In this document: piece after piece, positions 1 to 10,555 of the stretch
Numbering within the stretch: position 1 is the first letter of the stretch
Layout: the number at the start of each line of letters is the position of its first letter
Source of the DNA: Amylibacter sp. IMCC11727
GTDB taxonomy: Bacteria; Pseudomonadota; Alphaproteobacteria; Rhodobacterales; Rhodobacteraceae
Reading direction: 5' to 3'
DNA length: 64,000 bases
Assembly (NCBI RefSeq): GCF_029854195.1
Contig: NZ_CP122960.1
Coordinates: 750,001 to 814,000 of the forward strand
Program-made: the position numbers and the translations under genes
The notes under the pieces: generated by a model
The model's database searches: none
What the model saw: the letters and a program-made list of their open reading frames with translations, nothing else
Told to the model about the DNA's origin: nothing

Positions 1-2256
<2,256 letters not shown>

Positions 2257-2334
2257 GATCCAGTAATAGTAAGACTGGACAAAAGTCGGAAAGACGACCT
2301 GCTTAGCAGGGTCTCGTGTAAAGAATGTTTTTTT

Positions 2335-2453
2335 GGTTTGGTGGTCATAGCACAAGTGAAACACCCGATCCCATCCCGAACTCGGCCGTTAAGCACTGTT
2401 GCGCTGATGGTACTGCGTCTTAAGACGTGGGAGAGTAAGTCACTGCCAGACCT
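2335..2453 (+). rRNA. 5S ribosomal RNA
   Basis: A 5S rRNA lies about 80 bases after 23S. The conserved core CCCGATCCCATCCCGAACTC and the GGGAGAGTAAGTC segment are present, and the ends TTTGGTGGTC and ACTGCCAGAC pair as the terminal helix with one G-U. The boundaries are good to a few bases. Confidence 0.95.
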
Positions 2454-2490
2454 AAAAAGCATTCTTAGTGTTCTCGAACGATGAAATAAC

Positions 2491-2517
2491 GCCAAGGCTG
2501 TCCGCAAGGGCGGTTTT
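2491..2517 (+). terminator. Probable terminator of the rRNA operon
   Basis: A short GC hairpin (CCGC-AAGG-GCGG, with a possible outer GCC/GGC pair) is followed by six T. It lies 40 bases after 5S, so the rRNA transcript probably ends here and not at the tRNA-Met 2 kb downstream. Confidence 0.6.
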
Positions 2518-2615
2518 TTGCGTTTTGGACTGGTGATTTCTGCAAATTTTGGCTGTATATTTGTCTTCAATGTTCCCGTTGGGATCATATTGATTGGTTT
2601 TTTGAGGAACGATCT

Positions 2616-3215
2616 ATGAAATTCAGCCCTATACTTCTTTGCTTGGTTGCTCTTTTGATGGCAACAGCAACAAAAAGTAATGCGGACGAGATCGACCCAG
2701 CCGGGTACAAGATTATTCGCCATTTCGACAAAGTGTTGTCTCGCAAAGGGACACGAGATTTGGGGAGAGCTTTTGTAAAATATGGATATTTTAGTGCGTT
2801 TGCCGTGTCTTCCGCCCCTGGCGAGACCACATATGGGTTCAAGGTTGGGGCGTCTGACCGAGAATTTGCGCAAAAACGGGCTATTGCGATATGTTCCAGC
2901 TATTTAAAACGTAACAGGCACAAGGGACCGTGCAAATTATACGCTGAGGTTATCCCTTCGAATGCACAGAAGGTGTATACTGTGAATGGCGATACTCTGT
3001 CTCAATGGACCGCGAAGGGCTATGCTCGTTATCTGGCTGACACAAAGAATAAGCACAAAGCCTTTGTCTATACGCGCAACGGAGGGTGGGCGTATGGCAA
3101 AAGCGCAGTCAGTTTTGATGATGCGAAGCGAAAGGCGATGACAAAGTGTAAGGGCTACACCAAGAGGACATCTGAATTGCCAAGCGAGATCACCATGTGT
3201 CGACTCGCGCCCTAA
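2616..3215 (+). CDS. Secreted protein with two similar cysteine-containing modules
   Basis: The protein has 199 residues. A signal peptide covers residues 1-23 (hydrophobic LLCLVALLMATA, then SNADE), so it should be exported. GAGGAAC eight bases before the ATG is the ribosome site. The mature part contains two related units, about residues 55-112 and 145-199. Each has an aromatic/AFA start, a G-x-A or G-x-S turn, a helix with two or three Ala/Lys-spaced positions and a Cys, then a second Cys near its end (ICSS/PCKLY and KCKG/MCRL). This layout recalls the DUF4189 fold, in which the cysteines form disulfides, but the match is by eye only. No catalytic motif is seen and the function is unknown. 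The gene is AT-richer than the core genes further on. Confidence 0.75.
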   Translation: MKFSPILLCLVALLMATATKSNADEIDPAGYKIIRHFDKVLSRKGTRDLGRAFVKYGYFSAFAVSSAPGETTYGFKVGASDREFAQKRAIAICSSYLKRNRHKGPCKLYAEVIPSNAQKVYTVNGDTLSQWTAKGYARYLADTKNKHKAFVYTRNGGWAYGKSAVSFDDAKRKAMTKCKGYTKRTSELPSEITMCRLAP

Positions 3216-3249
3216 CACGAGCGAATGCGGTTAGGTTTAGGTTGAGGGC

Positions 3250-3657
3250 TTATGCACGCAGAAATGCGGTCTTTAGTAGCTTTTTGAACGCGACTTTGGC
3301 CTGCTTTGCCTCTTCTCCGCCCGCATGATCGGCTGTGTCTTTTAGGTCTTTTAGTTGCGCGATCAGCGCTTGTGCTTTGTCCTTTGTGATGGCGCCGATT
3401 TGGGCGCGATGTAGGACAGAACAGGAAAACACGGCGCAAGACTTTGGCCTAATATGATACGCTGTACAGCCTTCAAATCGACTGAGGGCGATGCAGGGTA
3501 GGGACAAATCGGTTGTTGATCCGTTGCACATGCCAGGTTGGTGTTGTTCCAAACGACGCGCTTCGGTGGCGGAAATAGAGATAGACTTAAACAAAGAGCC
3601 ATTGCAGCACATTTGGCAAGACACGCAGAGATCGGAAGCAAGAGTGCTGTCAGTCAT
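3250..3657 (-). CDS. YkgJ-family cysteine cluster protein
   Basis: This is a 135-residue cytoplasmic protein with the YkgJ pattern: CVSCQMCCNG near residues 11-19, then Cys at about 44, 55, 64 and 74-79, in the region that binds an iron-sulfur or zinc cluster in this family. The C-terminal 50 residues are Lys/Ala-rich and helical. The family is widespread and its biochemical role is not settled; a metal-cluster-binding role is known family knowledge. The gene is convergent with the secreted protein on its left, stands alone, and lies in the AT-rich insert between 5S rRNA and tRNA-Met. Confidence 0.8.
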   Translation of the reverse strand: MTDSTLASDLCVSCQMCCNGSLFKSISISATEARRLEQHQPGMCNGSTTDLSLPCIALSRFEGCTAYHIRPKSCAVFSCSVLHRAQIGAITKDKAQALIAQLKDLKDTADHAGGEEAKQAKVAFKKLLKTAFLRA

Positions 3658-3851
3658 TTGGAACCCCAGTTTTGTTGCTCAATGCTACCATATGGTTTTC
3701 AGAACAAAGGCCAAGGGAGCTGGCCCTAAATTCGTAGAGTGACTTCGAAATCAAGCATTACCTAGGTGCAACACAGTGAGGCGATCGCGCCCAAACACAA
3801 AATTGTAACTTGCAGTGTGGAACAAGAATGTGGTATTTTCCAAGAAAAGAC

Positions 3852-3886
3852 GATGATTTGATTTTAGAATATTTATTTAAATCATC
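3852..3886. repeat. Inverted repeat GATGATTT / AAATCATC in AT-rich leader
   Basis: Eight-base arms at 3852-3859 and 3879-3886 flank a 19-base AT-rich spacer, 35 bases before the next gene. It could be an operator or a leader hairpin. Apart from this the stretch 3658-3921 shows only AT-rich promoter-like sequence. Confidence 0.4.
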
Positions 3887-3921
3887 TTGTAAAAAACCGA
3901 ATAATCGAAGGATTACTAGAA

Positions 3922-4422
3922 ATGCAGAAGAGTTCTTTCTGTAAAAGCCTCCTAATTGCCCTGTGTAGCTCTTTCTGTGCAAGCGCCGCTTCAGCGGACG
4001 AACTTGTTTTTGGCGTCGCGACAGATTTTGGCAATAGCCAAAGAGATTCTATTCATGCTCTCGATGTCGAGTATCACTTTGACCCGTTCCGGAGATTTCT
4101 TGGCGGGCAGCTGGCGGTGTTTGGTGTTGGGCAAATTGATAACCAAGGGAGCGTCTATCTGGGGCTTGGCTTGTCAAACCAATGGAAGATTGGCGGGAAT
4201 TGGTTTGCTGAAGGCAGTTTTGCAGCTGGTTATTACGATGCTGGTTCAACTGGGCTTGATCTGGGCGGGAATGTGCAGTTCCGAACGCTTGTTGGTGTTG
4301 GATATCAGCTGACAGAACAAAGCCGAATTTCCCTTGCTGTGGACCATATGTCGAATGCTAGCTTGGAAGAGTTAAACCCAGGGATCGACAAAGTCTCAGT
4401 GAGATACAGCCGAAAATTTTGA
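3922..4422 (+). CDS. PagL-like lipid A 3-O-deacylase (acyloxyacyl hydrolase family)
   Basis: The product is a 166-residue outer-membrane beta-barrel candidate with a signal peptide (residues 1-26, ending ASAADE after SAS). The mature part is built of short amphipathic strands and ends in RYSRKF, an aromatic C-terminus typical of outer-membrane barrels. The segment DHMSNASLEELNPGID near residues 142-157 carries the His-x-Ser and downstream Asn-Pro-Gly pattern of PagL, whose catalytic His/Ser/Glu removes the 3-O acyl chain from lipid A. The length fits the family (about 160-190). The start has AAGGATTACTAG upstream. A role in changing the cell-surface lipopolysaccharide follows from the family and is not shown here. 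Confidence 0.75.
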   Translation: MQKSSFCKSLLIALCSSFCASAASADELVFGVATDFGNSQRDSIHALDVEYHFDPFRRFLGGQLAVFGVGQIDNQGSVYLGLGLSNQWKIGGNWFAEGSFAAGYYDAGSTGLDLGGNVQFRTLVGVGYQLTEQSRISLAVDHMSNASLEELNPGIDKVSVRYSRKF

Positions 4423-4453
4423 TGGGCCAACGCCGTACGGGTTTGCAAAAAAA

Positions 4454-4482
4454 TTGAAAAATTGTGTGTTTTTGCCATTGTA
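4454..4482 (+). promoter_or_regulatory. Possible promoter of tRNA-Met(i)
   Basis: TTGAAA at 4454 and ATTGTA at 4477 are 17 bases apart, 40 bases before the tRNA. The -10 match is weak. A separate promoter is expected here because the tRNA is cut off from the rRNA operon. Confidence 0.3.
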
Positions 4483-4521
4483 GTTGGCGTGTAACGGGGG
4501 TACATCGGGCTTCTAAATTGG

Positions 4522-4598
<77 letters not shown>

Positions 4599-4676
4599 AC
4601 TTAGTTTCCCTTACATTGACGGTACGTGCGCCACTTCTTTTGCGCAGAACCTACGCTCTAACGGTCTATCGCTTTC

Positions 4677-4695
4677 GGGTTTTGTTACAAAACCC
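4677..4695. repeat. Perfect hairpin GGGTTTTG-TTA-CAAAACCC
   Basis: Eight base pairs close a three-base loop 80 bases after tRNA-Met. No T-tract follows. It may be a processing or stop signal for the tRNA transcript. Confidence 0.4.
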
Positions 4696-4737
4696 TGCCG
4701 CGACTGCGGACATCGGGATTGCTGGTTTTGAACCAAG

Positions 4738-4775
4738 GGTCCTGCACGCGTTGGAGTGCAGGGCCTTTGCTTTTT
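4738..4775 (+). terminator. Intrinsic terminator after tRNA-Met
   Basis: A ten-pair stem (GGTCCTGCAC with GTGCAGGGCC, one G-U) is followed by TTTGCTTTTT. It ends rightward transcription from the tRNA before the leftward sulfatase gene. Confidence 0.65.
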
Positions 4776-4793
4776 CGGCCCGCGTGTAGGCGA

Positions 4794-6365
4794 TTATGCT
4801 CTGTATGCGGGGAGCGGTGCGCGGTCTTGGAGGTCGATCATACGGCGGAGCATTTGATCGCTGACCTTTGCACGGATCTGTTCGTTTGCGGGATCGCCGT
4901 AGAGGTTGTTCACCTCGTCTGGGTCGTTTTCCAGATCATACAGCTCGTCCCAGTCTTCGCCTTCGCGCAGGGACATGCGGTATTTGTCTGTGACAACCGT
5001 GCGCACCCGTTGGGGGCGGTCAAAACCTGTCATTGTGCGTTGGCTGTCTTCTTCGACGATGATCGCTTCTGGGGGAGTCGCGTTTAGAAGATCGCGACCT
5101 TGAAGGCCGTTGTAAGGTTGAATTCCAGCACGTGCGAGAATGGTGGCAGAGATATCAATGGACGAGCCGAGCCCCTGATCGAGTGCGTTTGACGCGGGTG
5201 CGGCGGGATCGTTCCAAATGAAGGGAACACGAATAATGCCTTGATAATGCAGCAGCAATTTCAGCATCAGACTGTGATCACCCATGTAATCGCCGTGATC
5301 TGACGTGAATATAACAACCGTATTGTCAGCCAAGCCGAGTGTTTCCAAACGTTTTAGGACCCGCCCAATCGCATCGTCGATCATTGTGATCATACCGTAC
5401 GTCAGAGCGATAATGGCGCGAGCTTCGTCTTCGGTTACCGCAAATGGGCTTTGATTGTCGCGCGGGTCAGTTCCATTCTCCATCGCGTCTTTCATGGCTT
5501 TGATCGGGGGGAGCGTGCTTTTGCCAAAGGACGACGGCAGGGGAATATCCGCAGGGTCATACATATCCCAGTACCGACCAGGGGGTGTGAAGGGATGGTG
5601 TGGATCTGGGAAGGACATTTGCAAAAAGAACGGTGCGTCTTGTTCGGCTTGTTCTGCAAGCCACGCTTCGGAGCGATCAGCAACCCATGTGGTTGAATAA
5701 AGCTCTTCTGGGACCGCGGTGCGCCAGGCTTGTGGTGCGTCGATTCGATCGTCTGGCAGGGCGTTGTCTTTGCCTGTCAGGTTGTCAAAATCTGGATGCT
5801 GTTCACGCGCCCACAACAGATAGTCGCCCGATGCCTGATCGGCGTGGTCTGCGCAGACTTCAACGTGGTTAAACCCATAGAAATCACCGTCAATGCGGTC
5901 CGCCAATGGGGTATCCCATTGAGGCGCAAGTTCGAGATCGTAGTCTTCGGAGTGGCGGTTGTCTTTGTAAGCATCACGCAGGTTTGCGGATGGGGTGGAC
6001 ATGCCGTCTTTGGCTTCGAATGTGTTGGTTGCGGGCAGGCCGGTGAAGCTTTGGAGGTGGGACTTGCCAATCAATCCTGTATTGTAGCCCGCATCACGCA
6101 GCAATTCGACAAAGGTCGTGTGGTCCTTGGACAAAGGAATGCCGTTGTGACGTGCCCCATGCACTGAACACATGCGCCCTGTCATAATAGAGGCGCGATT
6201 GGGCATACAGATCGGATTGGCAACGTAGAATTTATCCCAGCGTGTTCCGCCTTTGGCGATGCCGTCGATGTTTGGCGTTTGCACGATGTTGTTGCCGTAA
6301 CAGCCAAGATGATCCGCCCGATGCTGGTCGGTGATGATGAACAGAAAATTTGGTTTTTTGGTCAT
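4794..6365 (-). CDS. Sulfatase-family hydrolase, cytoplasmic
   Basis: The 523-residue enzyme belongs to the alkaline phosphatase/sulfatase superfamily. Metal-binding TDQHRADHLGCYG lies at residues 12-24. The sulfatase signature is C53-M-P-N-R57 followed by ASIMTGR; C53 would be converted to formylglycine. The C-terminal metal site is FTSDHGDYMGDH. No signal peptide is seen, so it acts inside the cell, which fits the co-transcribed TRAP importer bringing in a sulfate ester. Its ATG overlaps the stop of the upstream permease by four bases, so the genes are translationally coupled. The substrate cannot be read from the sequence; a phosphonate or phosphate monoester is an alternative, because the superfamily is promiscuous. 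Confidence 0.88.
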   Translation of the reverse strand: MTKKPNFLFIITDQHRADHLGCYGNNIVQTPNIDGIAKGGTRWDKFYVANPICMPNRASIMTGRMCSVHGARHNGIPLSKDHTTFVELLRDAGYNTGLIGKSHLQSFTGLPATNTFEAKDGMSTPSANLRDAYKDNRHSEDYDLELAPQWDTPLADRIDGDFYGFNHVEVCADHADQASGDYLLWAREQHPDFDNLTGKDNALPDDRIDAPQAWRTAVPEELYSTTWVADRSEAWLAEQAEQDAPFFLQMSFPDPHHPFTPPGRYWDMYDPADIPLPSSFGKSTLPPIKAMKDAMENGTDPRDNQSPFAVTEDEARAIIALTYGMITMIDDAIGRVLKRLETLGLADNTVVIFTSDHGDYMGDHSLMLKLLLHYQGIIRVPFIWNDPAAPASNALDQGLGSSIDISATILARAGIQPYNGLQGRDLLNATPPEAIIVEEDSQRTMTGFDRPQRVRTVVTDKYRMSLREGEDWDELYDLENDPDEVNNLYGDPANEQIRAKVSDQMLRRMIDLQDRAPLPAYRA

Positions 6366-8281
6366 TGTGCTGCCTCGGAGTTGGATGCCGCAGTGCGAGC
6401 CGCGCGCACATCAAAGGCGATAAGCGCGAGGCCGAGGCATACGGCGGGGACGTGGAACATTGGGTCAGTGGCCAAGCAGGTGAAGGCCGTAACGAAGCGG
6501 ATGACAATCTCGGGGATTGTAAGTTTGCGACGATCAAACCCTGACAGTGCGGAAGAGAACAGCCAGATGCAAAAACATGTGCGTGCTGTGATCCAGAGGA
6601 AGGGGAGCAGGCTGAATTCTTCGACGATCAGAATGGTCGGGTAGAAGGCAAAGACAAAGGGGATGATGAATTTTGCCATACCAAGTCTGAACGACATGAA
6701 TGCAGTCATCAAAGGGTTTGCGCGCGCAATGGGCGCGGCGGCATAGGCAGCGATGGCCACAGGCGGCGTGAGTGAAGACGCAACACCGTAGTAGAAGACA
6801 AACATGTGTGCTGTCAGCATGGATACGCCCAAGGCTTGGATCGCGGGACCCATCACGAGGATGATGATGAGGTAGGCTGGCAAAGTTGGCATGCCCATGC
6901 CCAAGATCAAAGCCCCTGCCATGGCAACGAGCAGTGCGGAGAACAGGCTTTCACCACGAATGGCTGCGATGACATTGGCGAGTTTCAGCCCCAAGCCCGT
7001 GGAATCAAGCGAGCCTACAAGGATGCCGATGGCCGCGATTGCGATAAGCAATGTGGCCCCAGATTCAGCCCCCTTGAGGAAAGATTTCCAAACGCGGCTA
7101 GGGTCGCGGCGCACTTCGGGATTGATGGCGCACAAAAGCACCAGAACAACCACGGCGTAAAAGCCTGATGCAGATGTGGACATACCTGCCAGAAGAGAGC
7201 CAATCACGACGAGGATCGGACCCACAAACAGGACAGAATTGATCATGTCTGTGCGTGTGATTTCATCATCCACGGTCATTTCTTGTACGTCGATGCCTTG
7301 GCGGCGTGCTTCGACTGTGACGGCGGAAAACAGGCTGAAGTAATAGAACAAAGCGGGGAACAGGGCCGCGACAATGATGCTAAGGTAGCCAACACCTGTC
7401 AGGTCCGCCATGACAAGCGCCGCAGCCCCCATGATGGGCGGCATGATTTGTCCGCCAGAGGAGGCCGTTGCCTCAATCCCGGCGGCAAAGGTGGGGGAGA
7501 AGCCACGCTTTTTGATCATTGGAATTGTGAAAGTACCAGTGCCAACAATGTTGGCAACTGTCGAACCAGACATGGTGCCAAACATAGACGAGGACAGAAT
7601 CGCAGCGTGAGCAGGGCCGCCCCGTGTGCGGCGCGTGGCGAGGAAGGCGAATTTCAGAAGTGTATCGCCGGCGCCTGTTCCTTCGAGCAAGACGCCGAAA
7701 ATGATGAAGATAAAGACGGTGCTGAGAACGATATTGGTGATAGAGCCGAACACACCTTTGTTGGTGTTGTACCAGAGTGCTTCTGCCACTTCTTTGAGGG
7801 AGAAGCCTGAGTGGGCGAGAATGCTTGGTAGGTCTTGGCCGAAGAGCAAATAGACAACGCCGAAGGTGCCAACCCCAAACAGCCCCCAGCCCCAGAGGCG
7901 GCGGCACAGTTCGAGAAAGACAACAAGCCCAGCGAGTGCGGGCCACGCGTCTTTGGATGTGACGTCGTAGAGTGCTGTTTCCATTTCGGATTGCACGAAG
8001 TGGAAAGACCAGATCGACCAAAGCCCGACCACGACCAAAGCGAAATCGATAACGAGGTGAAACGGTGCGGATGTTGCGCCACGTTCTGCGCGACGTTTTT
8101 GTGACACGGAGACGGCAACGATCAGAGCGAGTGCAAAGCCAGCGGCCCGATGCAGTTTCGGATCAATCAGGCCAATGCCCGAGCTGTAGAGTGTGATCAG
8201 ACCCAGCGCGAGGCAGGCAATGGCCGCAGCGATTGCAAACAGGCGGGTCGTGACGCTGGCTGTGGGGGCCGCATCCGTCAT
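6362..8281 (-). CDS. TRAP transporter permease, fused small and large subunits
   Basis: The 639-residue integral membrane protein is highly hydrophobic, with about 16-18 membrane segments. The N-terminal quarter corresponds to the four-helix DctQ subunit and the remainder to the DctM channel subunit. The DctM-type patterns GAGDTLLKFAFLATRRTRGG and GMGMPTLPAYLII are visible. Such fused permeases work with TAXI-type binding proteins, one of which is encoded just upstream (8352-9359). TRAP systems are ion-driven importers, so this should move an organic anion across the inner membrane. The downstream sulfatase overlaps by four bases, which suggests the cargo is sulfated. Confidence 0.9.
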   Translation of the reverse strand: MTDAAPTASVTTRLFAIAAAIACLALGLITLYSSGIGLIDPKLHRAAGFALALIVAVSVSQKRRAERGATSAPFHLVIDFALVVVGLWSIWSFHFVQSEMETALYDVTSKDAWPALAGLVVFLELCRRLWGWGLFGVGTFGVVYLLFGQDLPSILAHSGFSLKEVAEALWYNTNKGVFGSITNIVLSTVFIFIIFGVLLEGTGAGDTLLKFAFLATRRTRGGPAHAAILSSSMFGTMSGSTVANIVGTGTFTIPMIKKRGFSPTFAAGIEATASSGGQIMPPIMGAAALVMADLTGVGYLSIIVAALFPALFYYFSLFSAVTVEARRQGIDVQEMTVDDEITRTDMINSVLFVGPILVVIGSLLAGMSTSASGFYAVVVLVLLCAINPEVRRDPSRVWKSFLKGAESGATLLIAIAAIGILVGSLDSTGLGLKLANVIAAIRGESLFSALLVAMAGALILGMGMPTLPAYLIIILVMGPAIQALGVSMLTAHMFVFYYGVASSLTPPVAIAAYAAAPIARANPLMTAFMSFRLGMAKFIIPFVFAFYPTILIVEEFSLLPFLWITARTCFCIWLFSSALSGFDRRKLTIPEIVIRFVTAFTCLATDPMFHVPAVCLGLALIAFDVRAARTAASNSEAAQ

Positions 8282-8303
8282 GGCGTTTCACTTTCTGAGA
8301 AAT

Positions 8304-8340
8304 AAAAAAGAAGGTGTCGGGCAGCGTGTGCCGCCCGACA
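8304..8340 (-). terminator. Intercistronic hairpin between binding protein and permease
   Basis: On the minus strand, TGTCGGGC and GCCCGACA (eight pairs, ten-base loop) are followed by CCTTCTTTTTT. A partial terminator or 3' stabiliser here would keep the binding protein more abundant than the permease, as is common in such operons. Confidence 0.7.
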
Positions 8341-8351
8341 GGTGTACTTGA

Positions 8352-9359
8352 TTAAGGGCGCAGAGCGTCTGGGATCGTGAAGCCTGCTTCTTCGTAGTAG
8401 CGCAAAGCACCTGGGTGCAATGGAACGTTCACAGATGTGAAGGCGCTTTCTTTTGTGACTTCTTTCAGGAAGAACGCGGTTGCGTGTACTTCGTCGAGGT
8501 TTTCCCAGAATGCTTTGGTTGCGTTGTACACAACGTCATCGGATACACCTGCGTGCGTGCCAACGAATTGTGTAAAGCCGAGAGCTGTGATTTCGCCTGT
8601 TGTCAGCTGGCCTTTGTAAACGCCGCCGTCAAATTGCAACATGCCACGACCAGGACGGCCAAACAGAGCCTTCATTTCGTCGCTGGCGATTTTGTCTGCT
8701 GGAATGGACAGAACGCGGAATTCGCCTGACAGGCCGAAGCGTTCGATGTTGGCTGACCCGATTTCAGCAGGGCGGACCATCATGTCGATTTTGCCGTCTG
8801 CCAGAGCGGCATAACCTTCGCCCCAGCTGAGGCGTACTGCGGTGTAGTCTTCACCTGCAACAAAACCAGTGACGATTTTGATCAGGGCTTCGGATGTGGC
8901 AGACGCGGAGCCAGCTGGCGGACCCGTGAACACGGTTTTGCCTTTGATGTCTGACCAGTCTTCGATGCCAGAACCCGCCAGCGTTACAGGGTGGTATGCG
9001 CCCGCTTTAAAGCCGAGGATTGCGCGAATGTTTTTTGACAATTCGCCTGCGCCTTCGACGTTTTTATACATGCGCTTTTGGCCAGCCATCAGATTTACCA
9101 AAGACGGCACGGTTGAGAAAAAGTCGATGTCGCCTTTGGCGCCTTTGAGCATGGATTTCGTGAGCGTTTGGCCCGCGTTTACCTGAATTTCCACATCTGC
9201 TTTGCCTGCTTGGTTTGCAAAAGCCACAAACATTGTGTGAACAGGATCACCGACGCCGGCGGTTTCGCCTTTGAAGATTTCTGCGGACACTGCGGCAGGC
9301 AGTGACAAAGCAAGAGTTGCAGCCAGAACCGTTTGGCCCAGCGATTTTAAGTTGATCAT
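8352..9359 (-). CDS. TAXI-family TRAP transporter solute-binding protein
   Basis: The 335-residue periplasmic protein has a signal peptide (LAATLALSLPAAVSA, cleavage before EIFKG). The body matches the TAXI family: a GETAGVGDPVHTMF start, a GAKGDIDFF segment, the GPPAGSASATSEALI phosphate-loop-like turn and a C-terminal PLHPGALRYYEEAGF block. The start was placed at 9359 and not at the longer ORF start at 9437, because GGAGGAT lies at the right distance there and the signal peptide begins there. It is the first gene of the leftward operon with the permease and sulfatase and would deliver the substrate to the permease. Confidence 0.9.
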   Translation of the reverse strand: MINLKSLGQTVLAATLALSLPAAVSAEIFKGETAGVGDPVHTMFVAFANQAGKADVEIQVNAGQTLTKSMLKGAKGDIDFFSTVPSLVNLMAGQKRMYKNVEGAGELSKNIRAILGFKAGAYHPVTLAGSGIEDWSDIKGKTVFTGPPAGSASATSEALIKIVTGFVAGEDYTAVRLSWGEGYAALADGKIDMMVRPAEIGSANIERFGLSGEFRVLSIPADKIASDEMKALFGRPGRGMLQFDGGVYKGQLTTGEITALGFTQFVGTHAGVSDDVVYNATKAFWENLDEVHATAFFLKEVTKESAFTSVNVPLHPGALRYYEEAGFTIPDALRP

Positions 9360-9448
9360 AGTATCCTCCGATTGAACTTGCCGCGATGGTATCAGGTTCG
9401 ATTGTTGTGGAATAATCAATTTATTCGAGGTATACATATCAATTAGTT
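9360..9448. promoter_or_regulatory. Divergent promoter region between TRAP operon and LysR gene
   Basis: This 89-base AT-rich spacer sits between divergent starts, the usual place for a LysR operator. An ATTG-N12-CAAT inverted pair at 9401-9420 is the best visible candidate. The exact site is not resolved. Confidence 0.4.
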
Positions 9449-10348
9449 ATGAAAATTGATCCCAAACATTTGGCCCAGCTTTCGGTTATCGTCGAAGCAG
9501 GGTCGTTTCAGTCGGCCGCCAATCGGTTGGGCACGACACAGCCTGCGTTAAGCCGAAATATGAAGGCGTTGGAAACGCGGTTGGGAACACCATTGTTTCA
9601 TCGGGAAGGGCGCAGATCGGTCGCGAACAGTCTGGCGTTGCGTTTGGCGCGGAATGGGATGGCAATCCGTTTGGCCGAAGAGCAGGCGGGTATTGTGGCG
9701 GATCAGACAGCAAAAGGATCGGTGGGTGAGTTGCGCATCGGTGCGCCGCCCATTGTGTCGGGGCGGTTCCTGAGCGAGCCCATGACACGGTTTATCCGAG
9801 CAAACCCAAATTGCAGCGTCGAGATTCGCACTGGGCTGGTGCATGAGTTGCGCAGTATGTTGGAGCGCGGACAGATTGATCTTGTGTTTGGGCCAGACAG
9901 TTTGGCCGAACCGATGGATGGATTGGTGTTTGAAGAATTGATCGATGACGGCGTGGGCGTGATGTGCCGTTCTGGCCATGTTTTGGCGACCCGCAAGCAG
10001 ATTATGGCGTCTGATCTTGAAGCGCAGGTTTGGCTGGCGCATTCGCGGGGTAGTTTGTTACGGCAACAAACAGAAGCGGCCATGACCGCATCTGGTGTGC
10101 GATCCATGCAGATTGGGTGTGAAACGGATTCAATTCGCTCGGTTCTGGAAATCGTGGCTGAGACAGATTTGATTACAACAATGCCCAAAGCAACGACGGC
10201 CCCATACCTTGAGGATCGATTGGTATTTTTGCCGTTTGATCATCCGCAGTTTCACAGACCCCTTGGTGCGATACGGCGCGGCAATACTCGATCGAGCAAG
10301 ATTGAGGATAGTTTTCTGCACTTGCTGCGGCAGATGTTTCAGAGCTGA
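9449..10348 (+). CDS. LysR-family transcriptional regulator
   Basis: This is a 299-residue protein of standard LysR length. The N-terminal winged helix-turn-helix covers about residues 1-60, with the recognition segment AANRLGTTQPALSRNMKALE. The effector-binding domain starts near residue 90 (GELRIGAPPIVSGRFL). It is transcribed away from the TRAP/sulfatase operon across an 89-base spacer, so it most likely controls that operon in response to the imported compound; this is inference from position. No strong ribosome site precedes the ATG at 9449, which sits just after an AT-rich promoter-like stretch, so a leaderless or weakly translated message is possible. Confidence 0.9.
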   Translation: MKIDPKHLAQLSVIVEAGSFQSAANRLGTTQPALSRNMKALETRLGTPLFHREGRRSVANSLALRLARNGMAIRLAEEQAGIVADQTAKGSVGELRIGAPPIVSGRFLSEPMTRFIRANPNCSVEIRTGLVHELRSMLERGQIDLVFGPDSLAEPMDGLVFEELIDDGVGVMCRSGHVLATRKQIMASDLEAQVWLAHSRGSLLRQQTEAAMTASGVRSMQIGCETDSIRSVLEIVAETDLITTMPKATTAPYLEDRLVFLPFDHPQFHRPLGAIRRGNTRSSKIEDSFLHLLRQMFQS

Positions 10349-10555
10349 ATCGATGCCAATAGAGGATGGGAATGGGTTGTGAGTCACAAAATTGATCAAT
10401 AATTGGGCCATTCCGTAAGAAATTTTACAAAAAATGCGTTCTAAACCATTGGATTAGGCGATTTTTGACAGATTTCCCTGTATGCGTTGACTAAAGGTGC
10501 GGGGTTCGGTCAATTGGGCGGACACGCTTGTTTGGACTTTGTGGGAGAACGACCA

